DNA of 64,000 nucleotides from Paenibacillus phyllosphaerae (GCF_014192105.1 NZ_JACHXK010000005.1:250804-314803); one strand, 5' to 3'. Positions 25,863 to 34,371 are shown, counted from the stretch's first letter. A program made the numbers and translations. Notes: a model not told the origin generated them from the letters alone.

Positions 25863-27068
25863 TTATCCGTTGGACGCCACGGCTGCAAGCGCCCGCTCGT
25901 TCTGTCTGCGGTGATACAGCAAGTAATACGCAATCGTGGAGGCCGCGACGACGAGCCCTGCGATGAAATACATCGTGTGGTACCCGGTGTTGGCCGAGAC
26001 GATGCCGAGTACCGACGACCCGATTCCGTATCCCCCGTCGAACATCAGGAAGAAGGTACCGGTCGCAAGGCCGCTGCGATGCGCCGGGGACGATTGGATC
26101 GCGATCGTCTGATAGCTTGGGAATAGTGCGCCATAGCCCAGACCGAGAATGGCCGCCGCCACGAGGAATAGCGTGAGCGAATGAGCGCCGCTCAGGGCGA
26201 ACATGCCGACCGTGAAGAGCGCAAGCCCCGGGTATACGAGTATATTCGGACCCGAACGGTCGTACAGCTTGCCGGTGAATGGACGCGACAGCACGATCAT
26301 CAGCGCGAAGACCGCGAAGAACACGCTCGCGTAAGCGCTCAAGTCGAGCGATTTGGCATAGACGGACAGGAAAGTCGTAATCGCGCCATAGGAGAAGGCC
26401 AGCACCGCGCCGGTCAGTCCGATCGGGAGCGCCTTCGGCTCGATGAATTGCCGCCATCCGCGCAGCGCGTCCTTGTCGCGGAGAACGGCCGCAGGAATTC
26501 GTACGCTTAATCCGCAGACGAGCGCCAGCATCGCTAATACGAAACAGGTGCCGAACAGCACCATATTGGAGCCGGCTTCGGTAATCATGAGGCCAATCGC
26601 GGGACCTACGACCATCGCCAGACTCATGAACAAGCTATAATAGCCGATGCCTTCTCCTTTGCGCTGCGCCGGTACCAGATCCATCGCAATCGCGCCGATC
26701 GCCGTCGCGCCAATGCCGAAGCCGATGCCATGGACGAGCCGCAGCACGAGCAGCACATAGTAATCGTCCACGAGCATGTAGAGGCCGCTGCACACGAAAA
26801 AGAGGCTAAGCGAGATGAGGACAAGCGTGCGTCTGCTGTATTGGTCCAGCCATTTGCCCGCGAGCGGCCGGAAGATCAGCGCGGCTACGACGAAGGTGGT
26901 CATGACCGGACCGATCTTGCCCTGGCTTCCGCCGAGCGTATCTGTAACGAAGATCGGCAGCGTGACAGCCAGAATATAGAACGTCATGAATAAGAAAAAG
27001 CTGCTGAAGCAAATCGCCAGAAAATCGCGGCTCCACAGCTTAGGCCTGTCTGCAAGTTGTTGTTGCAT
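25863..27068 (-). CDS. MFS exporter
   Basis: The product has 401 residues and 12 predicted membrane segments. The segment 2-3 loop carries the MFS signature as RPLAGKWLDQYSRRT, and the mirrored loop in the second half reads RPFTGKLYDRSG. The family exports drugs or small metabolites using the proton gradient. The start overlaps the stop of a MarR regulator by one base (TAATG), so the regulator and exporter form one operon and the regulator probably controls this exporter. Confidence 0.9.
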   Translation of the reverse strand: MQQQLADRPKLWSRDFLAICFSSFFLFMTFYILAVTLPIFVTDTLGGSQGKIGPVMTTFVVAALIFRPLAGKWLDQYSRRTLVLISLSLFFVCSGLYMLVDDYYVLLVLRLVHGIGFGIGATAIGAIAMDLVPAQRKGEGIGYYSLFMSLAMVVGPAIGLMITEAGSNMVLFGTCFVLAMLALVCGLSVRIPAAVLRDKDALRGWRQFIEPKALPIGLTGAVLAFSYGAITTFLSVYAKSLDLSAYASVFFAVFALMIVLSRPFTGKLYDRSGPNILVYPGLALFTVGMFALSGAHSLTLFLVAAAILGLGYGALFPSYQTIAIQSSPAHRSGLATGTFFLMFDGGYGIGSSVLGIVSANTGYHTMYFIAGLVVAASTIAYYLLYHRRQNERALAAVASNG

Positions 27069-27520
27069 TAGGATTGTTCCCCCATTTCTTGAATCGCCTC
27101 TTCGGCGGCGTGCGTCAGCTTCTTGAGCAGCCTGCGCAGCAGCGCAACCTCCTCCTCGGTCATGCCATCCTGCACGAGGCGAATCACTTCATTCTCAATC
27201 GGCAGCAGGGTTTCGTTCAGCTCCCGGCCTTTGGGTGTAATGAACGCCAGGAAGGATCGGCGGTCAGCCTCATTGGCTTTGCGCTCCGCCAGTCCTTTGC
27301 GCTCGAGCTGGTCCAGAATCCGCGTAATGTTGGTCTGGTCCTTCTCCGCCCGGCGCGAGAGTTCCTTCTGGCTGATGCCATCCTGCTCATACAGCCGGTT
27401 CAGTACGCTCCACTGCTCCGTCGTAATGTCATATGGCTGATAACGCAGCGCCAACAGCAACGTAAGCCGCCGTCCCGCGTGATTCAGAATAAAGCCTAGC
27501 GAATCGTCGATATGATGCAT
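27068..27520 (-). CDS. MarR-family transcriptional regulator
   Basis: The product has 150 residues with the winged helix of MarR proteins: QWSVLNRLYEQDGISQKELSRR, then DQTNITRILDQLERKGLAERK and the wing DRRSFLAFITPKG. Such proteins repress adjacent exporters until a ligand binds. I chose the ATG at 27520, which has GGAGTG 6 nt upstream; a GTG three codons earlier is too close to that site. A palindrome TAGTTGCTA/TAGCAATTA lies 21 bp before the start, a likely operator for autoregulation of the MarR-MFS operon. Confidence 0.9.
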   Translation of the reverse strand: MHHIDDSLGFILNHAGRRLTLLLALRYQPYDITTEQWSVLNRLYEQDGISQKELSRRAEKDQTNITRILDQLERKGLAERKANEADRRSFLAFITPKGRELNETLLPIENEVIRLVQDGMTEEEVALLRRLLKKLTHAAEEAIQEMGEQS

Positions 27521-27540
27521 TCCGTTCACTCCAACTCAAT

Positions 27541-27558
27541 TAGTTGCTATAGCAATTA
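27541..27558. promoter_or_regulatory. Probable MarR operator
   Basis: TAGTTGCTATAGCAATTA is an 18-bp palindrome with a single mismatched pair (core TTGCTATAGCAA). It lies immediately upstream of the MarR gene, the usual position for MarR autoregulation. Confidence 0.6.
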
Positions 27559-27629
27559 TATGATGACCAACTAAATGTGTCAATGTATTGTCCGGCAAGG
27601 TGACCTTACCCTTTCTACTATTGGCGCAA

Positions 27630-27663
27630 AAATAAACCGACAGGGCTTAGCCGCCCCATCGGT
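27630..27663 (-). terminator. Intrinsic terminator of the ABC-F gene
   Basis: On the minus strand, ACCGATGGGGC pairs with GCCCTGTCGGT and is followed by TTATTTTTG. It begins 28 bp after the ABC-F stop. Confidence 0.8.
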
Positions 27664-27690
27664 TCTCATTGTCACACCTTATTCGCTGCT

Positions 27691-29658
27691 CTATTCGAGC
27701 GCAGGCTCCTCCAACTCCATCCATTGCTCGAAGAGCCGATCCAATTGTTGCTGCGCAACTTCACGCGCGGTCCAGAGACGGGCCAGTTCTCCCGCATCAG
27801 AGGTTCCACCGGCGATCGCCAGCTGTTCATCCAGCACAAGAAGCTGTGCTTCCGCCTCCGCAATGTTCTTCTCCAATCGCTCCCGGCGGCCTTGCTCGGA
27901 CTTCGTAGCCTTGGCAGCCATTCTTTCCGCGGCGCGTTCTTCATCCGAATGATTAGCAGCGGCTGATGAGGCAGTCGTTCGTCCAGCGCCTCGGCCTGAG
28001 CTTAAGTCAGGCTGCTCCACGCTCCCTTGCTGCTTGCGCAACGCCACGTAATGATCGTAATCGCCATGATAGACCGTAATTCTGCCCTGTTCCAGCTCCC
28101 AAATCTTCTCCGCCAGCCGGTTAATGAAATAACGATCGTGCGTAATCGCCAGCAGCGTTCCCGGATATTCCTCCAGCGCCTCCTCGAGCGCTTCGCGGGA
28201 GGCAATATCCATATGGTTGGTCGGCTCGTCGAGAATGAGCAGATTGGGCTTCTTCAGGACGAGCAGCGCCAGCCGCAGACGCGTCCATTCGCCGCCAGAC
28301 AGCTGCCCGACTTGCTTGAACACATCCGCGCCGTAGAACAAATATCGGGCCAGTCTCGACCGCGCCTCGCCTTCTTCCATGCCGGCCTGCTCCCGGTAGT
28401 ACCCGAGCACCGTCTGACGCTCATCCGCCCTGTGCTCCTCCTGGGCCAGATAGCCGACATCGACCCGTGCGCCCAGCTCGAGCTTGCCGCTGTCCGGCTG
28501 CTCCTGTCCGAGCATCAGCTTGACCAAGGTCGATTTGCCGGCCCCATTGGGTCCAAGCAGCATGATCCGCTCGCCGTACTCCAGCAGACCGTCCGCTTGC
28601 CGCAGCACCTGCTTCTCCCCATAGGCCTTGTTGACCGCTTCGAAATGCAGCACGCGCTTGCCGGAGCGATCTGCCTGCTGAATACCGAATTCCGCATGCC
28701 GCCGATCCATAACAGGGCGCTTCAGCTTCTCCATTCGGTCGAGCGCCTTCTGCATCGATTGCGCGCGCCGGAAGAACTTCTCGTTGCCGCCGACCCGGCC
28801 CCATTCTTCCAACTGGCGAATCGTTTCCTTCATCTTCTTCATCTGCTTCTGCTGCTCTTGGAACTCGGCGAACTGGCGGAGCAGCCGCTCTTCCTTTTCT
28901 TTCACGTAGCCGGTGTAATTGGCGTGGTAGACCGACGTTTCGCCGTCTTCCAGATCGATGATCTTCGTCACCACCCGATCGAGGAAGGTACGATCATGCG
29001 AGACGATCAAGCATGCGCCCGCATAAACGTTAAGAAACTGCTCCAGCCATTCGACGCACGCCATATCCAGATGGTTCGTCGGCTCGTCGAGCAGCAGCAG
29101 CTCCGGGCTCTGTACGAGCAGCGCCGCTAGGCCAACCTTCGTCTTCTCGCCGCCCGACAGCGTCGCGAAGGATCGGTCATAATAGGCGCGGCTGATGCCA
29201 AGCCCCGTCGTCACTTGATCAATTCGGGCATCCAGCTCATAGCCGCCTGCCCGCTCGAACCGTTCCTGAAGGGAGGCATACTGGCCAAGCAGCGACTCCA
29301 ATAGATCGCCGTCTGCGACAGTCGCCGGTTCAGCCATCCGTAGCTCCAGCTGCGTCATCTGCGCCTTGTCAGCCATTACGGCCCGGAACCCGGAAGCCAA
29401 AGCCTCGTAGACGGTGATCCGTTCCCATTCATCGGGGATCTGGGCCAAATAACCGATCTTCATCTCCTTGCGCACCGTGAGCTGGCCTTCATCTTGCTTC
29501 TCCGACTTGGCGATCAGCCGCAGCAGCGTCGATTTGCCGCTGCCGTTGCGCCCGACGAGCCCGACGCGCTCGCCTTCGTGAATCTCGAACGTCGCATTCT
29601 CGAGCACCAGCTGCGCCCCGTGGTATTTCTTCACTTGCTGACTATTTATAATGATCAT
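27691..29658 (-). CDS. ABC-F ATPase, probable ribosomal protection (antibiotic resistance) type
   Basis: The product has 655 residues in two ABC domains on one chain with no membrane segments, the mark of ABC-F proteins. The first domain has Walker A GRNGSGKST (36-44), LSGGEKTK and LLLLDEPTNHLD; the second has GPNGAGKST, LSGGEWTR and LLILDEPTNHMD. A long charged linker joins the domains, and the C-terminus is a coiled coil. ABC-F proteins bind the ribosomal E site; the resistance members dislodge lincosamides, pleuromutilins, streptogramins or macrolides. Housekeeping relatives exist, but the leader peptide and terminator upstream argue for an inducible resistance member. TTAGGAGGA precedes the ATG. 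Drug specificity cannot be read from sequence. Confidence 0.9.
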   Translation of the reverse strand: MIIINSQQVKKYHGAQLVLENATFEIHEGERVGLVGRNGSGKSTLLRLIAKSEKQDEGQLTVRKEMKIGYLAQIPDEWERITVYEALASGFRAVMADKAQMTQLELRMAEPATVADGDLLESLLGQYASLQERFERAGGYELDARIDQVTTGLGISRAYYDRSFATLSGGEKTKVGLAALLVQSPELLLLDEPTNHLDMACVEWLEQFLNVYAGACLIVSHDRTFLDRVVTKIIDLEDGETSVYHANYTGYVKEKEERLLRQFAEFQEQQKQMKKMKETIRQLEEWGRVGGNEKFFRRAQSMQKALDRMEKLKRPVMDRRHAEFGIQQADRSGKRVLHFEAVNKAYGEKQVLRQADGLLEYGERIMLLGPNGAGKSTLVKLMLGQEQPDSGKLELGARVDVGYLAQEEHRADERQTVLGYYREQAGMEEGEARSRLARYLFYGADVFKQVGQLSGGEWTRLRLALLVLKKPNLLILDEPTNHMDIASREALEEALEEYPGTLLAITHDRYFINRLAEKIWELEQGRITVYHGDYDHYVALRKQQGSVEQPDLSSGRGAGRTTASSAAANHSDEERAAERMAAKATKSEQGRRERLEKNIAEAEAQLLVLDEQLAIAGGTSDAGELARLWTAREVAQQQLDRLFEQWMELEEPALE

Positions 29659-29721
29659 CGTTAGATCCTCCTAAGTGATGGAGAGACGCTAACTACCCGT
29701 ATTAAGCCGATATTTAAAGCA

Positions 29722-29755
29722 AAAAGAGCCGCGGGAAAATCCCCTGCGGCCCCTT
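29722..29755 (-). terminator. Attenuator terminator upstream of the ABC-F gene
   Basis: On the minus strand GGCCGCAGGGG, a short loop and CCCGCGGC (one bulged A) are followed by TCTTTTTGC. It lies 16 bp after the leader ORF stop and 64 bp before the ABC-F start, so transcription must pass it to express the ABC-F gene. Confidence 0.8.
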
Positions 29756-29770
29756 ATGGATCATCGATCC

Positions 29771-29923
29771 TTAATAAGGTGAAGGTAGGCATCTTCTCTC
29801 GAATGGTGAAACCGTATAGGCAAATTTGGACAGACTTCTCCCGTCTTGCGCAAATGCATGCACTTTGCCAGACATGATATGGATCAGCTGGCTTACACGG
29901 TTGTTCACCTTTTGGATATTCAT
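29771..29923 (-). CDS. 50-residue leader peptide of the ABC-F attenuator
   Basis: This small ORF starts MNIQKVNNRVSQLIHIMSGK and ends ERRCLPSPY. A very strong ribosome binding site (AGGAGGTG) lies 8 nt before its ATG. Its last codons contain CCTACCTTCACCT (minus strand), which is perfectly complementary over 13 bases to AGGTGAAGGTAGG in its own ribosome binding region. Ribosome position on this ORF would therefore change which hairpins form ahead of the terminator at 29722-29755. This is the classic arrangement of antibiotic-responsive leaders before ABC-F, Msr and Erm genes. The peptide probably has no function beyond regulation. Confidence 0.75.
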   Translation of the reverse strand: MNIQKVNNRVSQLIHIMSGKVHAFAQDGRSLSKFAYTVSPFERRCLPSPY

Positions 29924-29986
29924 CCTACCTTCACCTCCTGAATGAAAAAGTCAATTGATCAGCGCACCATCGGCGCAGTCTTTCTT

Positions 29987-30016
29987 ACCTTACCACATGA
30001 TTCATAATAATGGCAA
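29987..30016 (-). promoter_or_regulatory. Promoter of the ABC-F leader transcript
   Basis: On the minus strand TTGCCA (30016-30011), an 18-bp spacer and TAAGGT (29992-29987) predict transcription from about 29979, giving a leader of about 320 nt. A small GCGC/GCGC hairpin lies near the predicted 5' end. Confidence 0.45.
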
Positions 30017-30034
30017 CTTCGCTTGAGCCTAATT

Positions 30035-31336
30035 TCATGCGAAAAACTGCGGCAAATACGCTTTGTTCTTCTCCAGCATCTCATCCAGCAGCACCTTGGC
30101 CACCCGTACCGACGGCACGAGCGGATGGGCTACCATCGCCTGCAGTGCAAGCGCGCGGTCACCGGTAACGGCGGCCTCGATCGCCAGCCGCTCATAGGTC
30201 TTCACCGCTTGGATGAGTCCCTTCGCCTGCTCCGGCACGCGGGTAACCGGCAGAGCAAGCGGACCGTCAGCCGTAACGACGCAGTTCACCTCGATGCAGG
30301 CATCAGCCGGAAGAAAATCGAGCGTCCGCCCGTTCGCGACATTCAGCGTCTGGATGTCCCGTTTGTCGTTGTAGAGCGATTCCATCAAATTGACGGCCGC
30401 TTCGGAATAGTAAGCGCCGCCCCGTTGCTCCAGCTGCTTCGGCTTCTCGCGCAAGTTCGGATCGCTGTACAGCTGGAACAGCTCATCCTCCACCTTCTTG
30501 ACCACCTCGGCACGGGTTCCGCTTTTTCCCAACGCCTCGAGCTGCTCTTCGAGCATCGCATCGGGCATATAGAAGTATTTCAAATAATACGAAGGCAGGG
30601 CGCCCAGCGACTGCAGAAACTCGTGGTCCCACTCGGTCGCCGGCACATTCTTGCCCGAATATTCCTCGCGCTTGTCGAGCAGTTCCGGCAGACGGTTCAC
30701 GCCTTCCACCTCAATCCGGGTTACCCAGTGCAGATGGTTCAAGCCGACGAATTCCGTATAGATTTTGCTTGACGGCACGTCGTATTTGGTCCCCAGCCAC
30801 TTATGAAGCCCGATCGGCGCATTGCAGAGGCCGATGCTCTTCACGCTCGAGTAGCGGCTGATCGCTTCGGTCACCATGCCGGCGGGATTGGTAAAATTGA
30901 GCAGCCACGCCTGAGGGGCCAACTCCTCGATGTCCCGGCAAATATCGAGCAGCACCGGTATCGTCCGCAGCGCTTTCATCATCCCGCCCGGTCCCGTCGT
31001 CTCCTGGCCGATGACGCCGTGGGCATTCGGGATATGCTCATCCCACTTGCGCGCCTCCAATAGGCCGACGCGCATCTGCGTCGAAACAAAGTCCGCGCCT
31101 TCGATTGCAGCGCGGCGGTCGAGCGTCAGATGAACCTCGATCGGCAGGCCCGATTCCGCGACCATCCGCTTCGCCAGTTCGCCTACGATCGCAAGCTTAT
31201 GCCGGCCCGCTTCGATATCGACCAGCCACAGCTCCCGCACCGGCAGATGCTCATAACGTTTGATGAAGCCCTCTACGATTTCCGGCGTATAGGAAGAGCC
31301 GCCGCCGATCACCGCGATTTTGAGTCCTTTGCCCAT
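30035..31336 (-). CDS. GH4 family 6-phospho-glycosidase
   Basis: The product has 433 residues, standard for glycoside hydrolase family 4. The NAD-binding motif is IAVIGGGSSYTPE near the N-terminus, followed by GQETTGPGG, LLNFTNPAGMVTEA, the metal-binding Cys in GLCNAP and the metal-binding His in FVGLNHLHW. GH4 enzymes cleave phosphorylated disaccharides by an NAD- and Mn-dependent redox route in the cytoplasm. The likely start is ATG 31336 with AGAGGG 10 nt upstream; a GTG three codons earlier is possible. It is the last gene of a LacI-kinase-GH4 operon. No PTS gene is nearby, so phosphorylation by the adjacent kinase is plausible. The sugar is not determined. Confidence 0.9.
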   Translation of the reverse strand: MGKGLKIAVIGGGSSYTPEIVEGFIKRYEHLPVRELWLVDIEAGRHKLAIVGELAKRMVAESGLPIEVHLTLDRRAAIEGADFVSTQMRVGLLEARKWDEHIPNAHGVIGQETTGPGGMMKALRTIPVLLDICRDIEELAPQAWLLNFTNPAGMVTEAISRYSSVKSIGLCNAPIGLHKWLGTKYDVPSSKIYTEFVGLNHLHWVTRIEVEGVNRLPELLDKREEYSGKNVPATEWDHEFLQSLGALPSYYLKYFYMPDAMLEEQLEALGKSGTRAEVVKKVEDELFQLYSDPNLREKPKQLEQRGGAYYSEAAVNLMESLYNDKRDIQTLNVANGRTLDFLPADACIEVNCVVTADGPLALPVTRVPEQAKGLIQAVKTYERLAIEAAVTGDRALALQAMVAHPLVPSVRVAKVLLDEMLEKNKAYLPQFFA

Positions 31337-31354
31337 GCTCGTCACACCCTCTTC

Positions 31355-32338
31355 TTAAGATATGGAGATCGCACTGTACTCCGAGACCGTGCGCAGCTTC
31401 TCGTACACCTGCTCCGGCAGCGGCTGCCCGTCTGCCTCGAACGCCAGCCAGAGCGCCCCGATGACAGGTTCCGTCTGCAGCCGGACGATCCTAGCCGCCG
31501 GCGCTGCCGCCTTCACCGCGGCCTCGATCGGGTCCAAGACGAACGAGCCCTGCCCACGGGTTACGATACTCCCGGCCAGCACCACATCGAAGGCCTCCCC
31601 CGACATGCCCAGCCGATCGATCACCGCGCGAGCCGCCACGCCCAGCTCCTCGCCCTGAATCCGCAAGAGCCGCTCCGCTACCGCATCGACATCTTGCGCT
31701 GCCTGGAACACCAGTCGCGCGACATCGATCGGAACGGCCTTTTCGTGATCGAGGTAGTCGTCGAACATCGCTTGCACCGTCTGGTAGCCGAGCCGCTCCA
31801 GCAGCAGCCCCGTCAGCTTCGTCGGCTGTTCGCGTCCATCCCAGGCGCGGATGACCGACCGGAACGCTTCCCGGGCGAGTGTACCTCCGCCGGCGAAATC
31901 GCCGAACAAATAGGAGAAACCGCCGCATTGGTAGAACGTCCCTTGCGGATTCTTCCCCGCGCTGTTCGTTCCGGTCCCGCAAATGAGCACGACGCCGTAA
32001 GGACGGTCCGTTCCCGCGCGCATCGCGATCATCGTATCGCCGGTAATCTCATAATGCGGGAAGCCGAGGCCAGCGATCAGCGGCCGGAGGATTCGGTAAT
32101 CGATCTCGCGATCCGCCCCCGCCAAGCCGAAACAGGCAAACGTAATCTGTTCCCGCTTCACATTCGCCGCAGCCAATGCCTCCTCCACCGAGGCGGTAAT
32201 GTTCCGTTTGGCCTCTTCATAGCCGGTCTGGTGATTGCCATTGCCGCTCGCGCCTTTGCCGACTATACGGCCTGTTTCGTCAGCGATAAGCGTATACGTC
32301 TTGCTTCCGCCTGCATCGACGCCCAAATAATAGTTCAA
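31355..32338 (-). CDS. BadF/BadG-family sugar kinase (N-acetylglucosamine kinase-like)
   Basis: The product has 327 residues of the actin-like ATPase fold. The phosphate-1 motif is YYLGVDAGGSKTYTLI, the phosphate-2 region VVLICGTGTNSAGKN, and CGGFSYLFGDFAGGG carries a glycine-rich turn. BadF-family kinases in Firmicutes phosphorylate N-acetylglucosamine or related amino sugars. Its position between a LacI regulator (13-bp gap) and a GH4 phospho-glycosidase (18-bp gap) suggests it makes the phospho-sugar used by that enzyme or handles its product. The precise substrate is an inference. Confidence 0.85.
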   Translation of the reverse strand: MNYYLGVDAGGSKTYTLIADETGRIVGKGASGNGNHQTGYEEAKRNITASVEEALAAANVKREQITFACFGLAGADREIDYRILRPLIAGLGFPHYEITGDTMIAMRAGTDRPYGVVLICGTGTNSAGKNPQGTFYQCGGFSYLFGDFAGGGTLAREAFRSVIRAWDGREQPTKLTGLLLERLGYQTVQAMFDDYLDHEKAVPIDVARLVFQAAQDVDAVAERLLRIQGEELGVAARAVIDRLGMSGEAFDVVLAGSIVTRGQGSFVLDPIEAAVKAAAPAARIVRLQTEPVIGALWLAFEADGQPLPEQVYEKLRTVSEYSAISIS

Positions 32339-32351
32339 GCGACTCTCTCCT

Positions 32352-33362
32352 CTACTGTGGACTGCTGCTTCCCTGTCTTACCGGTGCCGTCGATTCGCGC
32401 ACGATCAGCTCCGGATCCAACTGCACGGTGACGTTCTTCTTCGCCGGTCCGTTCATCGCTTCCATGAGCAGCTCTACTCCTTTGCGGCCGATAAGCGCCG
32501 CCGGTTGGCGCACCGTCGTCAGCCGAGGGCGGAATTGCGAAGCGAGCAGTTGATCATCGTAGCCGACGATCGAGACATCGTCCGGCACGCGCAGGCCGTT
32601 ATTCTTCAACGCATCCATGACGCCGAGCGCGATATGATCGTCGGAGGCGAATACGGCGCTCGGCAGCCGCCCCGCATCGATCCACCGGGTGGCGATCTCA
32701 TAACCGGACGTAACGGAGAAATCCCCGCTTTCTAGCGCAAACGGCACAAGTCCGGCTTCTTCCATGGCGAACAGGAAACCCCGTTCCCGCTCCCGGCTGC
32801 TGAGGAACAGATCCGATCCGCGAATATGCGCAATACGTTGATGTCCCAGATCGATCAGATGCCGCGTCGCCTCGTAGCCGCCCTTGAAATTATCGACGAT
32901 CACCGAAGAGACGGACGGATTACGGTGCTGATTATCGAGCATGACGAACGGAATCTGCTTTTTCTTCAGCTCCTGCACGAACTTCTCCTCGCGCACCGGG
33001 GAGAGCAGAATAACGCCATCGACCCGATCCTCTTGAAAAATCGACCCGCCTCCCTCGTCCGCTTCCTGCGTGACCGACAGCGCCAGATAATAGCCCTGTG
33101 CCGCGAGCAGCGCATTAATTTCCCGCACGATGCGGTCGAAGACCGAATCATGCAATGTCGTCAGCGCAAGGCCGATAATGCCGGTTCGGCCGCGAGCCAG
33201 ACTGCGCGCCGCGGCATTCGGCTGATAATCGAGTTCCTTCATCGCCTTCAACACCTTCTCGCGGTTCTTCGGCCGGACCGATTCCGCGTTGTTCAGCACG
33301 CGCGATACGGTTACCACCGACAAGCCGGAGCGCCTTGCGACATCGAATATGCTCACCTTCAA
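32352..33362 (-). CDS. LacI-family transcriptional regulator
   Basis: The product has 336 residues. The N-terminal helix-turn-helix and hinge (SIFDVARRSGLSVVTVSRVL, NAAARSLARGRTG) are typical, followed by a periplasmic-binding-like sugar sensor domain. It begins with TTG preceded by GAGAGGA; a GTG two codons in is an alternative. It heads the operon with the kinase and GH4 genes and should repress it until a sugar is present. Two palindromes of the form AAGTTxAAxCGxTTTAACTT lie upstream and are probable operators. Confidence 0.9.
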   Translation of the reverse strand: MKVSIFDVARRSGLSVVTVSRVLNNAESVRPKNREKVLKAMKELDYQPNAAARSLARGRTGIIGLALTTLHDSVFDRIVREINALLAAQGYYLALSVTQEADEGGGSIFQEDRVDGVILLSPVREEKFVQELKKKQIPFVMLDNQHRNPSVSSVIVDNFKGGYEATRHLIDLGHQRIAHIRGSDLFLSSRERERGFLFAMEEAGLVPFALESGDFSVTSGYEIATRWIDAGRLPSAVFASDDHIALGVMDALKNNGLRVPDDVSIVGYDDQLLASQFRPRLTTVRQPAALIGRKGVELLMEAMNGPAKKNVTVQLDPELIVRESTAPVRQGSSSPQ

Positions 33363-33405
33363 TTTCGTTCATCCTCTCGCTACAATCGATAAGCGTCCTC
33401 ACCAA

Positions 33406-33425
33406 AAGTTTAAACGCTTTAACTT
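33406..33425. promoter_or_regulatory. LacI-type operator 1
   Basis: AAGTTTAAACGCTTTAACTT matches its own reverse complement at 16 of 20 positions and has the central CG of LacI-family sites. It lies 44 bp upstream of the LacI gene. Confidence 0.55.
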
Positions 33426-33532
33426 TTATGTAAAATAAAAATGGAGTTCCTCTAATGGATACGAGATGCCCGAACAACCCACCTCTGTCTAGTTCGATAT
33501 TAGACAAATCAAATTCATACCCGGTCCACAAA

Positions 33533-33550
33533 AGTTAATGCGCTTTAACT
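33533..33550. promoter_or_regulatory. LacI-type operator 2
   Basis: AGTTAATGCGCTTTAACT is palindromic at 16 of 18 positions and shares the AGTT...CGCTTTAACT form with the first site 127 bp away. Two spaced sites would allow repression by DNA looping. Confidence 0.5.
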
Positions 33551-33612
33551 ATATGTCACTCATTATAGAGCACCGACTCCCTGTGGGCAAGGGGCAAAAG
33601 AATAGCGTACAA

Positions 33613-33911
33613 CCAAAGAGCTTTTATCGCTCCATGCTGCATTCCCAATCTCTCGATTGGGAACGCAAACCAAAGAGCTTTTATCGCTCCATGCTGCATT
33701 CCCCATCTCTCGATTGGGGACGCAAACCAAAGAGCTTTTATCGCTCCATGCTGCATTCCCAATCTCTCGATTGGGAACGCAAACCAAAGAGCTTTTTATC
33801 GCTCCATGCTGCATTCCCAATCTCTCGATTGGGAACGCAAACCAAAGAGCTTTTTATCGCTCCATGCTGCATTCCCAATCTCTCGATTGGGAACGCAAAC
33901 CAAAGAGCTTT
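33613..33911. repeat. 57/58-bp tandem repeat with an internal hairpin, five units plus a stub
   Basis: Units beginning CCAAAGAGCTTTT start at 33613, 33670, 33727, 33784 and 33842, with a final stub at 33900 that runs into the lipoprotein stop. Each unit contains TTCCCAATC-TCTC-GATTGGGAA, a 9-bp hairpin. The second unit carries two changes (C in the left arm, G in the right) that keep a C4/G4 stem. Units 4 and 5 have one extra T. Frames stay open through the array because 57 is a multiple of 3, but none looks like a gene. Confidence 0.85.
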
Positions 33912-34371
33912 ATCCACCATATTTAGCCAACCATTCGGCCTGCCACGCCTCCATTGGCTTGCCGGTCACTTCCTCCAGCGTCCGGCCGTCCAATGAGCGG
34001 CTCGCCTCCTCCGAGGATTCACCCGGCGGGAACGAAATGCCGCCGATCGGCTTGCCGCCGCTCAAGAAGACCGAGACATTGATTTCCCCTGCGCCGAGCG
34101 GATGTCCGGTTACGACATACCGCTCGATCTCGACGGTTTGTCCGACATAAGGGGTCGGATCGACCTCCTGCAGCGCCCAATCCTTCATATAAGGCATCGA
34201 GGCGAGCAATCTTCCGTTCAGGACGTAACGGACGACCCCGCCTTTGTGCGATACAACCGTGTAGCCCTTGCTCGCCAAGAATTCGCTTGCCTCCGGCGAT
34301 CCCTCATCCGAGCCGCCCGAGCAGCCTGTTACCAGCGCGAGCAGCATAAGCAGCGGAACGATATATTTCAT
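33910..34371 (-). CDS. Small lipoprotein of unknown function
   Basis: The product has 153 residues. A lipoprotein signal peptide (MKYIVPLLMLLALVTGC, lipobox VTGC) is followed by a Gly/Ser/Glu linker and a globular region of about 120 residues with SEFLASKGYTVVSHKG, PYVGQTVEIERYVVTGHPLG and a C-terminal EVTGKPMEAWQAEWLAKYGG. I chose the ATG at 34371 (AAGGGAG 10 nt upstream) over one three codons earlier. I do not recognise the family; the terminal part reads like a fold that closes on itself in secreted Bacillus lipoproteins. It follows the germination operon on the same strand with a 99-bp gap and may be separate. Confidence 0.75.
   Translation of the reverse strand: MKYIVPLLMLLALVTGCSGGSDEGSPEASEFLASKGYTVVSHKGGVVRYVLNGRLLASMPYMKDWALQEVDPTPYVGQTVEIERYVVTGHPLGAGEINVSVFLSGGKPIGGISFPPGESSEEASRSLDGRTLEEVTGKPMEAWQAEWLAKYGG

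Noticed and set aside
33613-33911. CRISPR array
   Set aside because: Repeats are contiguous 57/58-bp units with no variable spacers, and no cas genes are nearby.
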